NCBI GenBank assembly: GCA_051294375.1
Contig: CM119263.1
Coordinates: 23,462,762 to 23,526,761, forward strand
Length of the DNA stretch: 64,000 bases
Source: Paraspadella gotoi
Lineage: Eukaryota; Chaetognatha
Reading direction: 5' to 3'
Each line of letters starts with the position of its first letter. Positions within the stretch are counted from its first letter, which is position 1. Below, piece by piece: positions 1 to 11,021 of this stretch. Under the pieces are notes generated by a model. That model was not told the DNA's origin. It ran no database searches and saw nothing but the letters and a program-made list of their open reading frames with translations. Position numbers and translations under genes: made by a program.

Positions 1-1630
1 GGTGCGTGAAATGGGTTGAGAATGTGAGTTGGTGATATTGCGAGAGAAAATAGGGTTTGATGAGATAAGGTTGAAGTAAAGTTCATTCAGAGGGCCAAGG
101 CGAATGTATAGATGCAGTGAACCGTAGATTGGTGATAAACGTTCGCAAAAAAGAAATGATAACTACTCGGTTTGGATATCATTTAAAATGATTTAATATA
201 TTTTTTTTACTCCATTTTTTATTTATCTCTAATAGATTTAATTATATTTTTTAAAATAGCATTTTTTCTGTAAGTCCATCTGGTCGGCTTTACGATCATA
301 ATCTCAGTGTACGTACTACGTACACTGCACCTATCGTCATCATCAAGATTCCAACCTTCTCTCTTCCGCATTTTAGCGAAGAAAAAAATGTTCCCCTGAC
401 AGCGAAGAAATATCGCGACTCGAGACAGCGCCCCTCTCCTTCATTCGGAATAAAAAACGATCGCCGGAAAAATTTTAATAACCGACCGAAAACTCTTCGC
501 CGATTATTAACGTCCGACTCTTGGGTGAATCATCGACGCCGCCCGACGCCGCGCGACGCCGCGCGACGCCAACCGACGCCGACGTTATAGACCGGAAGTG
601 GAAGGGAACGCCGAACGACGCCGTCCGACGAAAAAGCATTAGGGACATTTTAGACGCGTCTGTCGTTTTCTTTTTGGAAACGGGGGTGTGGAAGGGGTTT
701 GGGAGGGGGGTATGGAAGAGGGAGTTTGGGAGGAGAAGAAAAAGTTGGGAGGACATTTCGAAAAAGAGAAAATCTGTGAAGGAAAATGGACAGATGGAAG
801 CAATGTTGGAAGGACGGGATGGATGGATGGATTGATGTCGAAAAATCGTGACCCAAAAAAAAAGAAGAAGAAAATCTCGAGGTTCTCGTCGACAAAAAGA
901 CGACGACTGAGATGGAGATAAAAAAAGAAAAGGAAAAAAAAGGAGAAAAGAAAAGGCGAAGGAAAGAGCCTTAATTTTCCTTTCTTCTTTCGGATGATAA
1001 AGAGAAAAAAAAAAAGGAAAGAAGAATAAGAAGGAGGAAAAAAAAAAAGGCTCCGGTCAGCGAAAAAATAACCTTTCCAAACTTCGACGTTCTACTTTTC
1101 TGTCCCTCCACCACCGACGCCATCGCCGACCAACGCTATGAAGAACCGAACTCCGAAACCCCTTTTCTACCCGGGCCACCACAACCACCACACCACCATC
1201 CCTTAACCACCTTCTCTATCAAGAAATCCTCCTTCGCGAATCTGATTCAGTTTCGATTTAAGACCCGCGGAGGCAGAGTCCTCGCTATTTCCGCCCGTTT
1301 TTATCCGGCAATAACGAGAGTTTCGGCCGAATCAAACGCCGATAGCGGAATCGTAAAGGGGGCCCTCGACGGTCTATTCGTCGTCGTCGTTGTCAACGTC
1401 GTTGGCGTCGAAGGGTCGTTGTCGTCGTCATCGTCGTTGCCATCGATGTCATTGCCTTTGTCGTTAGAAATTCCGCTGTCGTCTGTCGCGTATATAATGA
1501 GACATGAAACAAACTATCTTTTTCTCCTTTCACTCTTTTTTTTCTTTTTGTCCCGGATTTCTTTCTTTTTTTTATCAAATTGAAAAGAAAAACAAGAGGA
1601 GAAAAGAGAGAAAAGCAAAGAGAAAAAAAA

Positions 1631-2197
1631 NNNNNNNNNNNNNNNNNNNNNNNNNNNNNNNNNNNNNNNNNNNNNNNNNNNNNNNNNNNNNNNNNNNNNN
1701 NNNNNNNNNNNNNNNNNNNNNNNNNNNNNNNNNNNNNNNNNNNNNNNNNNNNNNNNNNNNNNNNNNNNNNNNNNNNNNNNNNNNNNNNNNNNNNNNNNNN
1801 NNNNNNNNNNNNNNNNNNNNNNNNNNNNNNNNNNNNNNNNNNNNNNNNNNNNNNNNNNNNNNNNNNNNNNNNNNNNNNNNNNNNNNNNNNNNNNNNNNNN
1901 NNNNNNNNNNNNNNNNNNNNNNNNNNNNNNNNNNNNNNNNNNNNNNNNNNNNNNNNNNNNNNNNNNNNNNNNNNNNNNNNNNNNNNNNNNNNNNNNNNNN
2001 NNNNNNNNNNNNNNNNNNNNNNNNNNNNNNNNNNNNNNNNNNNNNNNNNNNNNNNNNNNNNNNNNNNNNNNNNNNNNNNNNNNNNNNNNNNNNNNNNNNN
2101 NNNNNNNNNNNNNNNNNNNNNNNNNNNNNNNNNNNNNNNNNNNNNNNNNNNNNNNNNNNNNNNNNNNNNNNNNNNNNNNNNNNNNNNNNNNNNNNNN
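1631..2197. other. Assembly gap, 567 N
   Basis: A run of 567 N inside segment X. The second copy spans it at about 8235-8795 (roughly 560 bp), so the estimated gap size was accurate. The missing content probably resembles that stretch: GC-rich, then a GA tract, then C/T-rich sequence. Confidence 0.95.
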
Positions 2198-2229
2198 CCT
2201 TATCTTTTTCTCTCCCCTTCGATATTTTC

Positions 2230-2450
2230 GATTTGGGATTTCCACAAATGACGCCGCCCTCACCTCCTCTCCGCGCCCCCCCACATCGAATTCGCTTAGC
2301 GGCGACGGGACTCGTAACGCGGCGCTCCGACGAAGCGGCGTTACGATTCGACGCCGGTTCGGGCAGCGACGCCGCCGCTGTCGCTACCGCCACGGCGCCG
2401 CCGCCGCCGCCGTCGACGACGACGACGTGATGGCGTCACGTGACGTCAAG
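2230..2450. promoter_or_regulatory. CpG-rich promoter-like block with CRE and E-box
   Basis: A GC-rich stretch dense in CpG (runs of CGCCGC and CGACGACG) ends in a compact pair of palindromic factor sites. GTCACGTGAC at 2435-2444 is an extended E-box of the USF/MITF/TFEB type. TGACGTCA at 2441-2448 is a full cAMP-response element, and the two overlap by four bases. This suggests a promoter or enhancer core. No downstream gene could be identified, and the second copy (about 8900-8980) does not preserve the two sites, either through read errors or real divergence. Confidence 0.35.
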
Positions 2451-2553
2451 AAGGTCTGATGATGGAAAATTCAAATCAACGTAACCCCGAGGGTCAAGAC
2501 GAGGGCCGCTGCCCACGGGGGCTCATTAATGGATCATCGCCGCCGACAACAAC

Positions 2554-2596
2554 TGTGCGAACGGGTGTGCGAACGGCTGTGCGAACGGCTGTGCGG
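2554..2596. repeat. 12-bp minisatellite, about 3.6 units
   Basis: The unit gtgcgaacggct is repeated in tandem with one variant unit. The matching place in the second copy (near 9098-9125) has a shortened, damaged version. Confidence 0.75.
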
Positions 2597-3411
2597 TTTT
2601 GAGCGAACGAAAGAGAGTAACAGAGGTGGGAGATCCAAGGGAAAAAAAGAAATAAAACAGTTCAAATCCCTCACCCTCTCCGCGTTGGGAAAATTTCCTT
2701 GGCCATAAATGATAAAATTACAATTTAAAGTTTGCCAATGCTCGAGTATATAATACGTTGAGGCCACATGATTATGAAAATAATTTGCCGTCACTTCTAT
2801 TTAATTTTTTTTTTCACTCTCGACTTTTCAAAGACTTTATAGTTGCGGGCGTCGAGCGGCGCCCTGCGGTGGAACCGGCGATTGGGACACCTGCTTCGCG
2901 CGTTCAAGGCGTTGTAAAAAAAAATGGCAAGTAGGTGGGTCCGTATCCATAGATTTACAGCACACAACAAAGTAATATAAGAAAAGGAAGGATGGAATTA
3001 ATATAGATTTCTCGTAAGACCAAGATTTTGTAAAGAACAGCAAGACTTTTTAAATTAATTCCTTAGTCTAAAATAACTTACTTTATAGCGTCTTATAGTC
3101 TCAGATTTGCGCAAACCAAATCTTAACTTAACCTGGAATACAACGTTAATACCAGTGCAGTACGACCACTGCGACTTACAAACTTGGCAAAGTTGATTCC
3201 GCAAAAAGCCATGCCGGGCCGGAGTCGGCAAGATCCGGCAAGTTCCGGTAACTAGTTTCTTGCAAAGAGCGAAAAAGCGTCGGAAATTCAGACCAAGAGG
3301 AACTGATTGATTAGAAGAATAGAGAAAAAAAAGGGAAGAAAAAAATAATAACCTGAGAGAGGAGAGAGAGCCACGGTGATCTGAACGATCCGTAAATTCT
3401 AGCACTTATAG

Positions 3412-6030
3412 GCTGTGGTCTGACATTACCAACGAAGCAAATCAGTAATCTGGCATTGCGGTTAGGAACTCAGCCTGTGTGGGTTTCGGTACGCTACTAT
3501 AAACTGCGTAAATCGGATCGCTGCGTTGGTCGACATAGTTACGACCACTATGAATCAAATCATAAGATCTGAGCATTGCGGGTGTACGACCGTCTTACTC
3601 GGACTAAGGCGATACTCAGAATCTTGGCGAGCCTGCGGGTCGAACATGATTACCCAGCTCTGAACGGAAATCCTCATAAATCTAGGCGCATTGCTGGTAG
3701 ACACGCCAAGACGAGACTAACGGAACTCCGTATAGATCTGTAGGCACGTCTGTGTCGCAGTGAGCACTCATCTCACAAATGCCGTAAGATTTTGATTGCT
3801 GGGGTAGACAGGACCCGACATTACACTTCTTGTAAAGCTGGCGCTATGGGGTCTGCACATGCCATCCAATGAATCGTGAAGTCTAGTCCCTGCGGGGTCA
3901 ACATGCCATATGCTAAACTGTCGTAAGTCTGGTATGATGGGGCCTAACGCGCTACTCAGACTAATCCGAACTTGGACTGTGTAGACATCGCGCACTACAA
4001 CTCCGGTAAAATGCTGGTACAGGCTGAGCTTTGAGGGATCAACACGCCCTCTTACATACTGAACTGCATCTTAAATCTGGTCTACTAAGCGCGTGGTCAA
4101 GCATACCACTCTATACAATTCGTAAGACGGACTGGTGGTATACGACGCCATCTAACTTCAGTATCCTGGCGACCTTGTTTGCGTGGTCGAGCATTACATC
4201 ACATTCAACGAAATCCGTTATACCTGGCCGGCTGGTACAAACCGCCCACCACTACTCCGTAAATTGGCACGCAGCGTGTGATGCATCCCTCCACTCAACA
4301 ATCCGATTAAATCTGGGCTTGCTGGTAAACACGCCCATCCCTACTTCACTTCCTAAACTGCACCTGGTGCGTGGCGACATCCGCCACGGCAACAAATGCC
4401 ATAAAAAATCTGGCATTGCTGGGTAGCACGGCCCACCTACAAACATCGCGTAATCTGGACCTGACGATCGGATCGGTGTACGGAACCCACCAACAAATCC
4501 ATAATATCTTGCATTGCTGGTTAGACACGTCTACACGTGACAACTAACGGTAAATTCTGCACCTGTGCGTGGTCGACATACACCACCAACATAATCGTTA
4601 GAAATTTGAGCATCAGTAGACACGCCGTCCATATATGAAAATCGTAGTGGTACGAAAATATAACAGGGCTTGCAGCTACTTGAAGTGCAAGAACGACTAC
4701 ACTGATATTGTAACTTAAAGATGTACGGAAAATATCACCTCGCTATCAGCCAGAACGCTAACTATATGAAAAAAAATATCAGACACGGCCAGCTATCGGC
4801 CAAGAACGACTAACACCTATATGCACCTAGTAGTGGTGGATAACGGAAAAATATCACAGAGCCCTCGCTTCGAGCCAGAAAGACAATTATTCATCTTCAG
4901 TAGGATGACGGAAAATATCACTAGGTCGCTAATCAGATCCAGAACGCCACACTTACTAACTCTGTAATCTGGCACCATCTGGGCGACAACACCACCAAAC
5001 AGATTCCGTAAATCTGGTACCATGGCGCGTGTCAACAGTTGCCAACTGACAACTTCCGTGAAATAGGTATGATGGGCGATAACGCCACAGCTCCGTAACC
5101 TGGCACTAGGTCTGGTAATCACGCCACCCAACTCCGAATGGTACCGAGGATCAACAGCCCTACCTAACAACTATAAATTGCACGTATTCGCGTGTGACAT
5201 ACCCAGCAAGATCCGAAACCTGGCACTGCTGAATAAACACGCCCACCTAACACTGCCGATTCCAACTCCGTAAATCTTGAGCACCTTGAGCTCGTGGTGT
5301 CGACATAACACCCACCTACAATCCGTAACCTGCGACTGCTGGGTAGTTACGCCCACCTATCTAACTCGTAAATCTGCACCGGCGGTGGTCGTGACATACC
5401 CACTCTTAACAAATCCATAAATACTGCATTGCTGGTAGTACACACACATCTACAACTTCCCGTAAATCTGGACGGTCGCAGTTGTCTAAATGCCACAGCA
5501 CAAATCTAATCGGCATTTGGCTGTAAACACGTCCACATACTCCTGAAATGCGGCACCGCGGGTCGACATACCCACAACTAAATCCCATTAATCTGGCATT
5601 TGCTGTCAGAACACCCCACCTACACTCCGTAAATCTGGCAACCTAGATGTCATGGCGACATACTCAACCAACAATACACGTAAATTGGCATTGCCGTAGA
5701 GCACGCCACCTACAGTCGTTAAATCTGGCACCGAGGGGTCGACACACCCACCACAGAATACAGTAATCTGTACCGAGGCGGGGGTCACAACCCAACTAAC
5801 AACTGCGTAAACTGTACTAATGGGCCGAAACGCCACCAACAAATCCGAAACCTGGCACTGCTGGTCAGTAACACGCCACCTACAAACCTCCGTAAATCGT
5901 ACCTCGGGGGCAAACACGCCAACTACAACTCCGTAAATGACCCATGGCCGATTACGACCCAACCTATATACTGCTCGTGAATCTGGCACCGCGGGCGGAC
6001 TCACACTTACAACTCCAATATACGCTTAAA
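3412..6030. repeat. Satellite array of about 42-bp units
   Basis: About 2.6 kb of degenerate tandem repeats. Two alternating unit types are visible. One reads roughly ctccgtaaatctggcacc followed by ggtcgacatacccacc. The other reads roughly ccgtaaatctggcattgc followed by tggtagacacgcccacc. Each is about 42 bp, giving a dimer of about 84 bp and around 55-60 units in all. Nearly every unit has indels, which looks more like single-read noise than true divergence. Open frames inside are repeat translations, not genes. No spacer-repeat alternation typical of CRISPR is present. Confidence 0.85.
4610..4965. repeat. Second tandem repeat embedded in the satellite
   Basis: The 42-bp pattern is interrupted by about five copies of another repeat. 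It is recognised by the phrase acggaaaatatcac followed by ccagaacg, recurring near 4650, 4725, 4780, 4853 and 4910. Unit length is irregular (about 50-80 bp). It returns abruptly to the 42-bp family near 4965. It may be a higher-order unit, a different satellite or a chimeric read segment. Confidence 0.6.
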
Positions 6031-6484
6031 CAGCAACAAAGAAAGTCTACCACCGGCCTCGAAGCTCTCGCCATACATTCTCTCTTCTTGCCAATTCATC
6101 TAGTTATCCAACGAACATAAAGCTAATCATACCCATAGGAGTGCATATATATACACTTCCATTAGATCAACGCCCAACGCAATCCCTCGCAACACCACTT
6201 CACACCACACTTCCCACACTTCCCCACATCGCCCGGGCATCGCACCAACCATACGCTCCCTGTCAGTTGATTACAACGATTCCGCCTCTTCTCTCCTCGA
6301 TCTCCGTCGCGTCGGCGGCGTCGACATGGCCGTCGTCGGCCACCGAAGCACGTCCGAGCCGCGCCCAGCGCTTTCGAAACCGAGATGACCGTCAACGTTC
6401 TCGTCGCCTTACGAAATTATGACGTGAAGGCTCGAGTTGGCCGTACGGATACCGTTCAGGATGATTAAGAGGTAGGCGACGGAA
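6031..6484. other. Unique spacer between satellite and second copy of X
   Basis: Non-repetitive, C/A-rich then CpG-rich sequence. It contains two short open frames, 93 codons on plus (6141-6422) and 77 codons on minus (6162-6395), with no recognisable domain. The sequence aagaggtaggcg near 6469 resembles a splice donor, but no acceptor or reading frame supports an exon. I see no supportable gene. Confidence 0.5.
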
Positions 6485-6714
6485 ACACTAGGTGCGTAAC
6501 TGGGTTGAGATTGGTGGTTATTGTAGCAGAAAATAAGGGGTGATGAGATAAGTGACGGCAAAGTTATTCAGAGGCAAGGCAATGTTAAGAGCAGTGAACC
6601 AGATTGGTATAACTTCGATAAAAGAAAGAAACTACTCGTTAGGATATCATTAAAATGAATTTCAATTCATTTTTTACTCTCCATTTTTATTATCTACAAA
6701 TATTTAATTATATT

Positions 6715-6975
6715 TGTGGATAAGAACGCTACGTGTGCTGAAGCTAACTGTCCTAACTTCCTAAACCCCTCAAGGCACCTGGACGGGTCATCGGGCTTGG
6801 GACAGGCTCAAGGGTTGCCATTGCCCGCAACGGGCGTATACGCGTCCTCACTGCTTCCCGCAGTAATACCTGTGAAGAACTACCACTAGTGTCATGAGTA
6901 TGGCTTTACTCAAGCCACCGTCACAATGAAAGTATCATGCATTCTAGCGCGGGGAACCTAGCAAGCCGACTACAT
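6715..6975. mobile_element. Insertion of about 260 bp specific to the second X copy
   Basis: The first copy passes directly from ttaattatattttttaaaa to atagcattttttctg near 250-265. The second copy has about 260 bp of balanced-composition sequence at the same point. It has no GA repeats and no open frame. It contains phrases such as ggcttgggacaggctcaag that have the look of a retroelement tail, but I cannot name a family. No clear poly-A tail, tRNA boxes or target-site duplication is visible. A mis-joined read segment is an alternative. Confidence 0.4.
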
Positions 6976-7791
6976 TATCAAAATGTCATTTTTCTGTCCA
7001 TTTGGTCGCTTTAACGATCCTTTCATTACGACTACACTACGTACACTGCACCGAATCGTCATCATCAGACCCAACTTCTCCTCCATTTTGCGAAAAAAAA
7101 GTTCCCCTGAACAGCGAAGAAATAATCGCACTCACAAGGCGCCCTTCCCTCATTCGATAAAAAAACGGATCAGCCGGAAAAATTAAAACCGACCGAAAAC
7201 TCTCGCCGATATTAAACGTCCGACTCTTGGTATGATTCATCGGACCGCCCGACCCGGCTCGACGGCGCAACGACCCAACCGACCTCGAGTTGAGCCCGGA
7301 ATGAAGGGAACGCGAAGACGCCGTCCGACAAAAGCATTAGCGACATTTAGACGCTCTGCGTTTTTTTGAAGGGGTGTGATAGGGTTTTGGGAGGAGGTAG
7401 AAAGGAGTTGAGAGAAAAAAATTGGGAACTTCAAAAGAGAAAATCCTTGAGGAAAATGGACAATGGAACAATGTGGAAGAGGATCATGGATTATAGTCGA
7501 AAAAGCTGACCAAAAAAAGGAAGAAGAAAGAAACCTCGAGGTCTCTCGACAAAAAGACGACGATGAATGAATAAAAAAAAAAACAAAAAAAAGGAAAAGA
7601 AAGCGAAAGAAAAGCCTTATTTCTTTTTCTTCGGAGATAAAGAAAAAAAAAAAGAAAAAAATAAGAAGGAGGAAAAAAAAAAGCCGGTACGAAAAAATAA
7701 CCCTTCCAACTTCGAACTTCACTTCTGTCCTTCCACTAAACCGACACCATCCCGACGCAACGCTATGAAAGAACCGAACTCCGAAACCCCT

Positions 7792-7793
<2 letters not shown>

Positions 7794-7825
<32 letters not shown>

Positions 7826-7826
7826 T
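7794..7826. repeat. Poly-T tract
   Basis: About 30 T with one or two C interruptions. The first copy has only a short run of T at the same place (near 1163), so this tract is either polymorphic or a read artefact. Confidence 0.7.
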
Positions 7827-9739
7827 CTACCGCCACCACAATCCACCACAACCTACCTACCAACACAACCTTTCATCAAGCGTCTCTCGCGAATCTACAT
7901 CGATTAACCCCGGACAAGTCCCCGCATTCCTGTTCCGCCCTTTTATCGGCAAAACAAAGTCGGGGCCAATCAAACCCGATAGCGAATCGTAAAAGGAGGC
8001 CCTCGACGTCTATCGTCCGCGTTTCAACGTCGGCGCGGAAGGTCGTGCGGTCGGTCATCGGGCGGTTCAACGATTCATTAGGCCTTGCGTTAAATTACTG
8101 CTCGCGTGCGGGATATAATAACATGAAACAAACTATTTTTCTCCTTCACTCTTTTTCCTTTGGGCCCGATCTTCTTTACAATTAAGAAAAAAAAACAAGA
8201 GCGAAAAAGAGAGAAAACAAAAGAAAAAAAAAAAACCGCGGCTTCTTTCTCGGATCGACCTCGACCATTTGACCCGCAATCCATCAAACATGACCCCATT
8301 TCACGAAACGCATAACGCCGCCGGACCACCTACACGCCGAACCCTCCTAACACCCATCCCCGCGCCGCCCCCACGAAGAGCGTGACTCCCTCGGATCCAA
8401 CACTGGAATTTTCACTCATTTACTCACGTGAGTCAGGTCGCGAGCGCGAGTGCGTCGGGGTCTCGCTGCCCATACATAAGACCCACGCCCGATATCTTCG
8501 CAAACACACGCAACACGGCCGGAAACAAGGTGAAGAAAACCGAGAGAGAGAAGAAGAGGACAGAGAAAAGAGAAGGAGACAGAGAGAGAAACGAAAGAAG
8601 AAGAAAGAAGAGAGAGAGAGAGAATGAACTTTCTCACCCCCTCTCCAAAAAAAATCTTCTCTTCGGCTCGACAAGAAAAATCCAAGATTTTTTTGCCGTT
8701 CTCTCATCCTGTCTGTATTTCCTCTCCCCCCCCCCTCCAATTCTCCCCTCCGTCTCCTCTCATCAACCTTTCTCCCCCCTTAAAACTTTCTCTCCCCTTC
8801 GATATTTCATGTATTCAAATGACCCGGCCCTCACCTCTCGTTCGCCCCCACAAATCGAATCGCTAGCGCGGACGGACCGAACGCCGCTCCGAACAGCGCT
8901 TACATTCGACCCGGTTCGCACGACGCCGCTCAGCTACTGCCACGGCGCCGCCGGCCGGGGCCGGCGTCACACGACACTATCGCACGATCAAAGAGCGTCT
9001 GTGATAAATTAAACAAACTAATCCCGGGCCAAGGGTCAAAGACACGCCGCTGCCACGGGGCCATTAAAGATACGGTGGCCGCCAGACAACAACTGTAACG
9101 TGTGCAACGGGTGCGAAGCTGCTTTCGACGGAACAAAAGAGAGAACAGAGGGAGAATCAAGCAACAAAAAGAAAAAAAATAAAACAGTTAAATCCCACCT
9201 CTCCCGTTGGGAAATTTCCTGCCATAAAGATAAAATTAAAATTTAAAAGTCCAATCCGAGTATATAATAACGTGCACAGATTATAAAAATTTCAGCATTC
9301 TATTATTTTCACCCTCGACTTTTCATCAAAACTTATAGTGCGGCGCGAGCCGCGCTCTGAAGCATTGGACACCCTTCCCTCACGTGTAAAAAAAATGGCA
9401 ATATGCGTAACCAAATTACACACACAACAAAAATAAAGAAAAAAGGATGATTAATAAAATTCCTCGTAAGACCAAATCTTAAAAACAGCAAACTTAAATA
9501 ATCCTACAAAAAACTTACTTATAGCCTAATGTCCAGAGGCAAACAAATCTTAACTAACCTGAAAAACGTAATTACCATGCATGACGACCAACGGGGCAAC
9601 TACAACTTGCAAAGTTGATCCGCAAAAACCATCGGCCGGAGTCGCAAATTCGGCAAGTTCCGGAACTAGTTTCTCTGCAAAGACGAAAAAGCGTCAATTC
9701 AGACCAAAGGACTGATTATTAAAAATGAAGAAAAAAAGG

Positions 9740-10001
9740 TCAACAAAAAAAAAACTAAGAGAGAGAAGAAGAGAAGAGAGAGAGAGAGAGAGGAGAGAGA
9801 GAAGAGAGGAGAGGAGAGAGAGAGAGAGGAAATGACAGAGGAAAAGAAAGAGCAAGAGGAGAGTGAAGAGAGTTTATCGCAGATTACTAAACGCCAACGA
9901 GAGCGCGACAAAAAAATCAAGATATCCACTCTTAGACCTAATAGAAATAAAAATCCGCCCGAGTCAATCATATAAGTCGCACCATCGCGGTTATGCAACC
10001 T

Positions 10002-10048
<47 letters not shown>

Positions 10049-10136
10049 AGAGAAGAGAAGAGAAAGAGGAAAGAGTACGAAAATACGACGAAAAAAAAAA
10101 TTCAAAACATAAACCCTCATACTGAGTACACAAACA
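9740..10136. repeat. GA-rich tracts leading to a gap
   Basis: GA tracts at about 9758-9860 and 10006-10070 surround a short unique stretch. Sequence quality falls towards the 25-N gap. The last 37 bases before the gap reappear directly after it. Confidence 0.7.
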
Positions 10137-10161
10137 NNNNNNNNNNNNNNNNNNNNNNNNN
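10137..10161. other. 25-N gap with repeated flanks
   Basis: The gap is exactly 25 N. The bases at 10100-10136 (aaattcaaaacataaaccc and onward) recur with a few errors at 10162-10198 (aaattcaaacataaacc and onward). The two contig ends therefore overlap and the true gap is probably zero or negative. Confidence 0.9.
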
Positions 10162-10199
10162 AAATTCAAACATAAACCATCATACCTGTTACACAATAA

Positions 10200-10924
10200 G
10201 ACAAATAGGACTCCAGGTACGTTTAAAAAAAAATAAAAAAGAGAGAGTCAAAAACGTAAAAAAGTTTTAGGAGAGATTCTGGACGAAATTCCTCGGTACA
10301 AAAATTATTTTTCTTAACTGTTTTATCTTTACTGCATTAATTATTTAATATCCAATTTGATTTATCATGTTGCTTTTCAGAATCCACTTTGAAGACTTTG
10401 TCGAACCTGGGCTATAAAAGTCCTTTTAATTATAACTCTCTCCTTTTTTCTTGAATTCTCATCAGAGACAAAATCCAAAGTCCAAACACACTTTCCTGGT
10501 ATGATTATGGACCGGTTATGACATGATTTTAATAAGTTATTCATAAAATTATCACAGCATAAATAAATAAAATAAATAAATAAAATTACAGACGAAATAA
10601 AACCCCCAGCAATGTTTTAATTATTTACTCTGAAACTATGCAAGTACAACTTCTGTCCGTAAATACGTAAATTGCTTGTTTTAAATGTTATTAAACAATG
10701 CCTTCGGCTGTAAAGCTGGTTCATAACGATCTCTCATTTTCGAAACAAAAAATAATCGTAAAAAAGATACATATCTTCGAATTCGAGATATTTTTTACTT
10801 TCTTGCAGGACGAGACTCGCGCAGTCGAAATTGATACCGAAATTTGCGGCGTTCCTTTGGAAGACCCATTAAACCGTTCCCTTTGACAGTTTTAAAACGA
10901 CCGCTCTTCAAATCGGGTGCTATT

Positions 10925-10927
<3 letters not shown>
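10200..10927. other. AT-rich intergenic DNA
   Basis: An AT-rich stretch with an (AAAT)n-like run near 10560-10590. No gene, RNA gene or transposon terminus is recognisable. Confidence 0.5.

Positions 10928-11019
<92 letters not shown>
10928..11019 (+). repeat. (GA)46 microsatellite
   Basis: A pure, uninterrupted 92-bp GA tract. Confidence 0.97.

Positions 11020-11021
<2 letters not shown>

Larger units (their letters stand above)
1..3370. repeat. Duplicated segment X, first copy
   Basis: This segment aligns end to end with 6485-9775 in the same orientation. It opens with a block beginning ggtgcgtga and continues through the same CpG-rich, GA-rich and AT-rich blocks in the same order. The other copy differs by very many one-base deletions and some substitutions, the pattern of uncorrected long-read sequence. 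This copy contains a 567-N gap that the other copy spans. Its left limit is unknown because homology starts at base 1 of the window. No intron-exon structure or recognisable protein was seen; frames in it are broken by stops and by the gap. Confidence 0.85.
6485..9775. repeat. Duplicated segment X, second (noisy) copy
   Basis: A same-orientation copy of 1-3370. It is slightly compressed by frequent single-base deletions, and it carries two differences of larger scale: an insertion of about 260 bp near 6715-6975 and a poly-T stretch at 7794-7826. It is continuous across the place where the first copy has a 567-N gap. Homology ends near 9775, where this copy runs into GA repeats instead of the satellite. 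Confidence 0.85.

Noticed and set aside
2862-2880. CTCF site in gcgccctgcggtgg
   Set aside because: Three mismatches in the critical core, so weaker than the 52328 site.
3412-6030. CRISPR-like repeat array
   Set aside because: Units are contiguous and both parts of each unit repeat; there are no unique spacers, and the context is eukaryotic.
7567-7992. Lys-rich protein at the second X copy
   Set aside because: Poly-A and GA-derived low complexity; no equivalent frame in the first copy.
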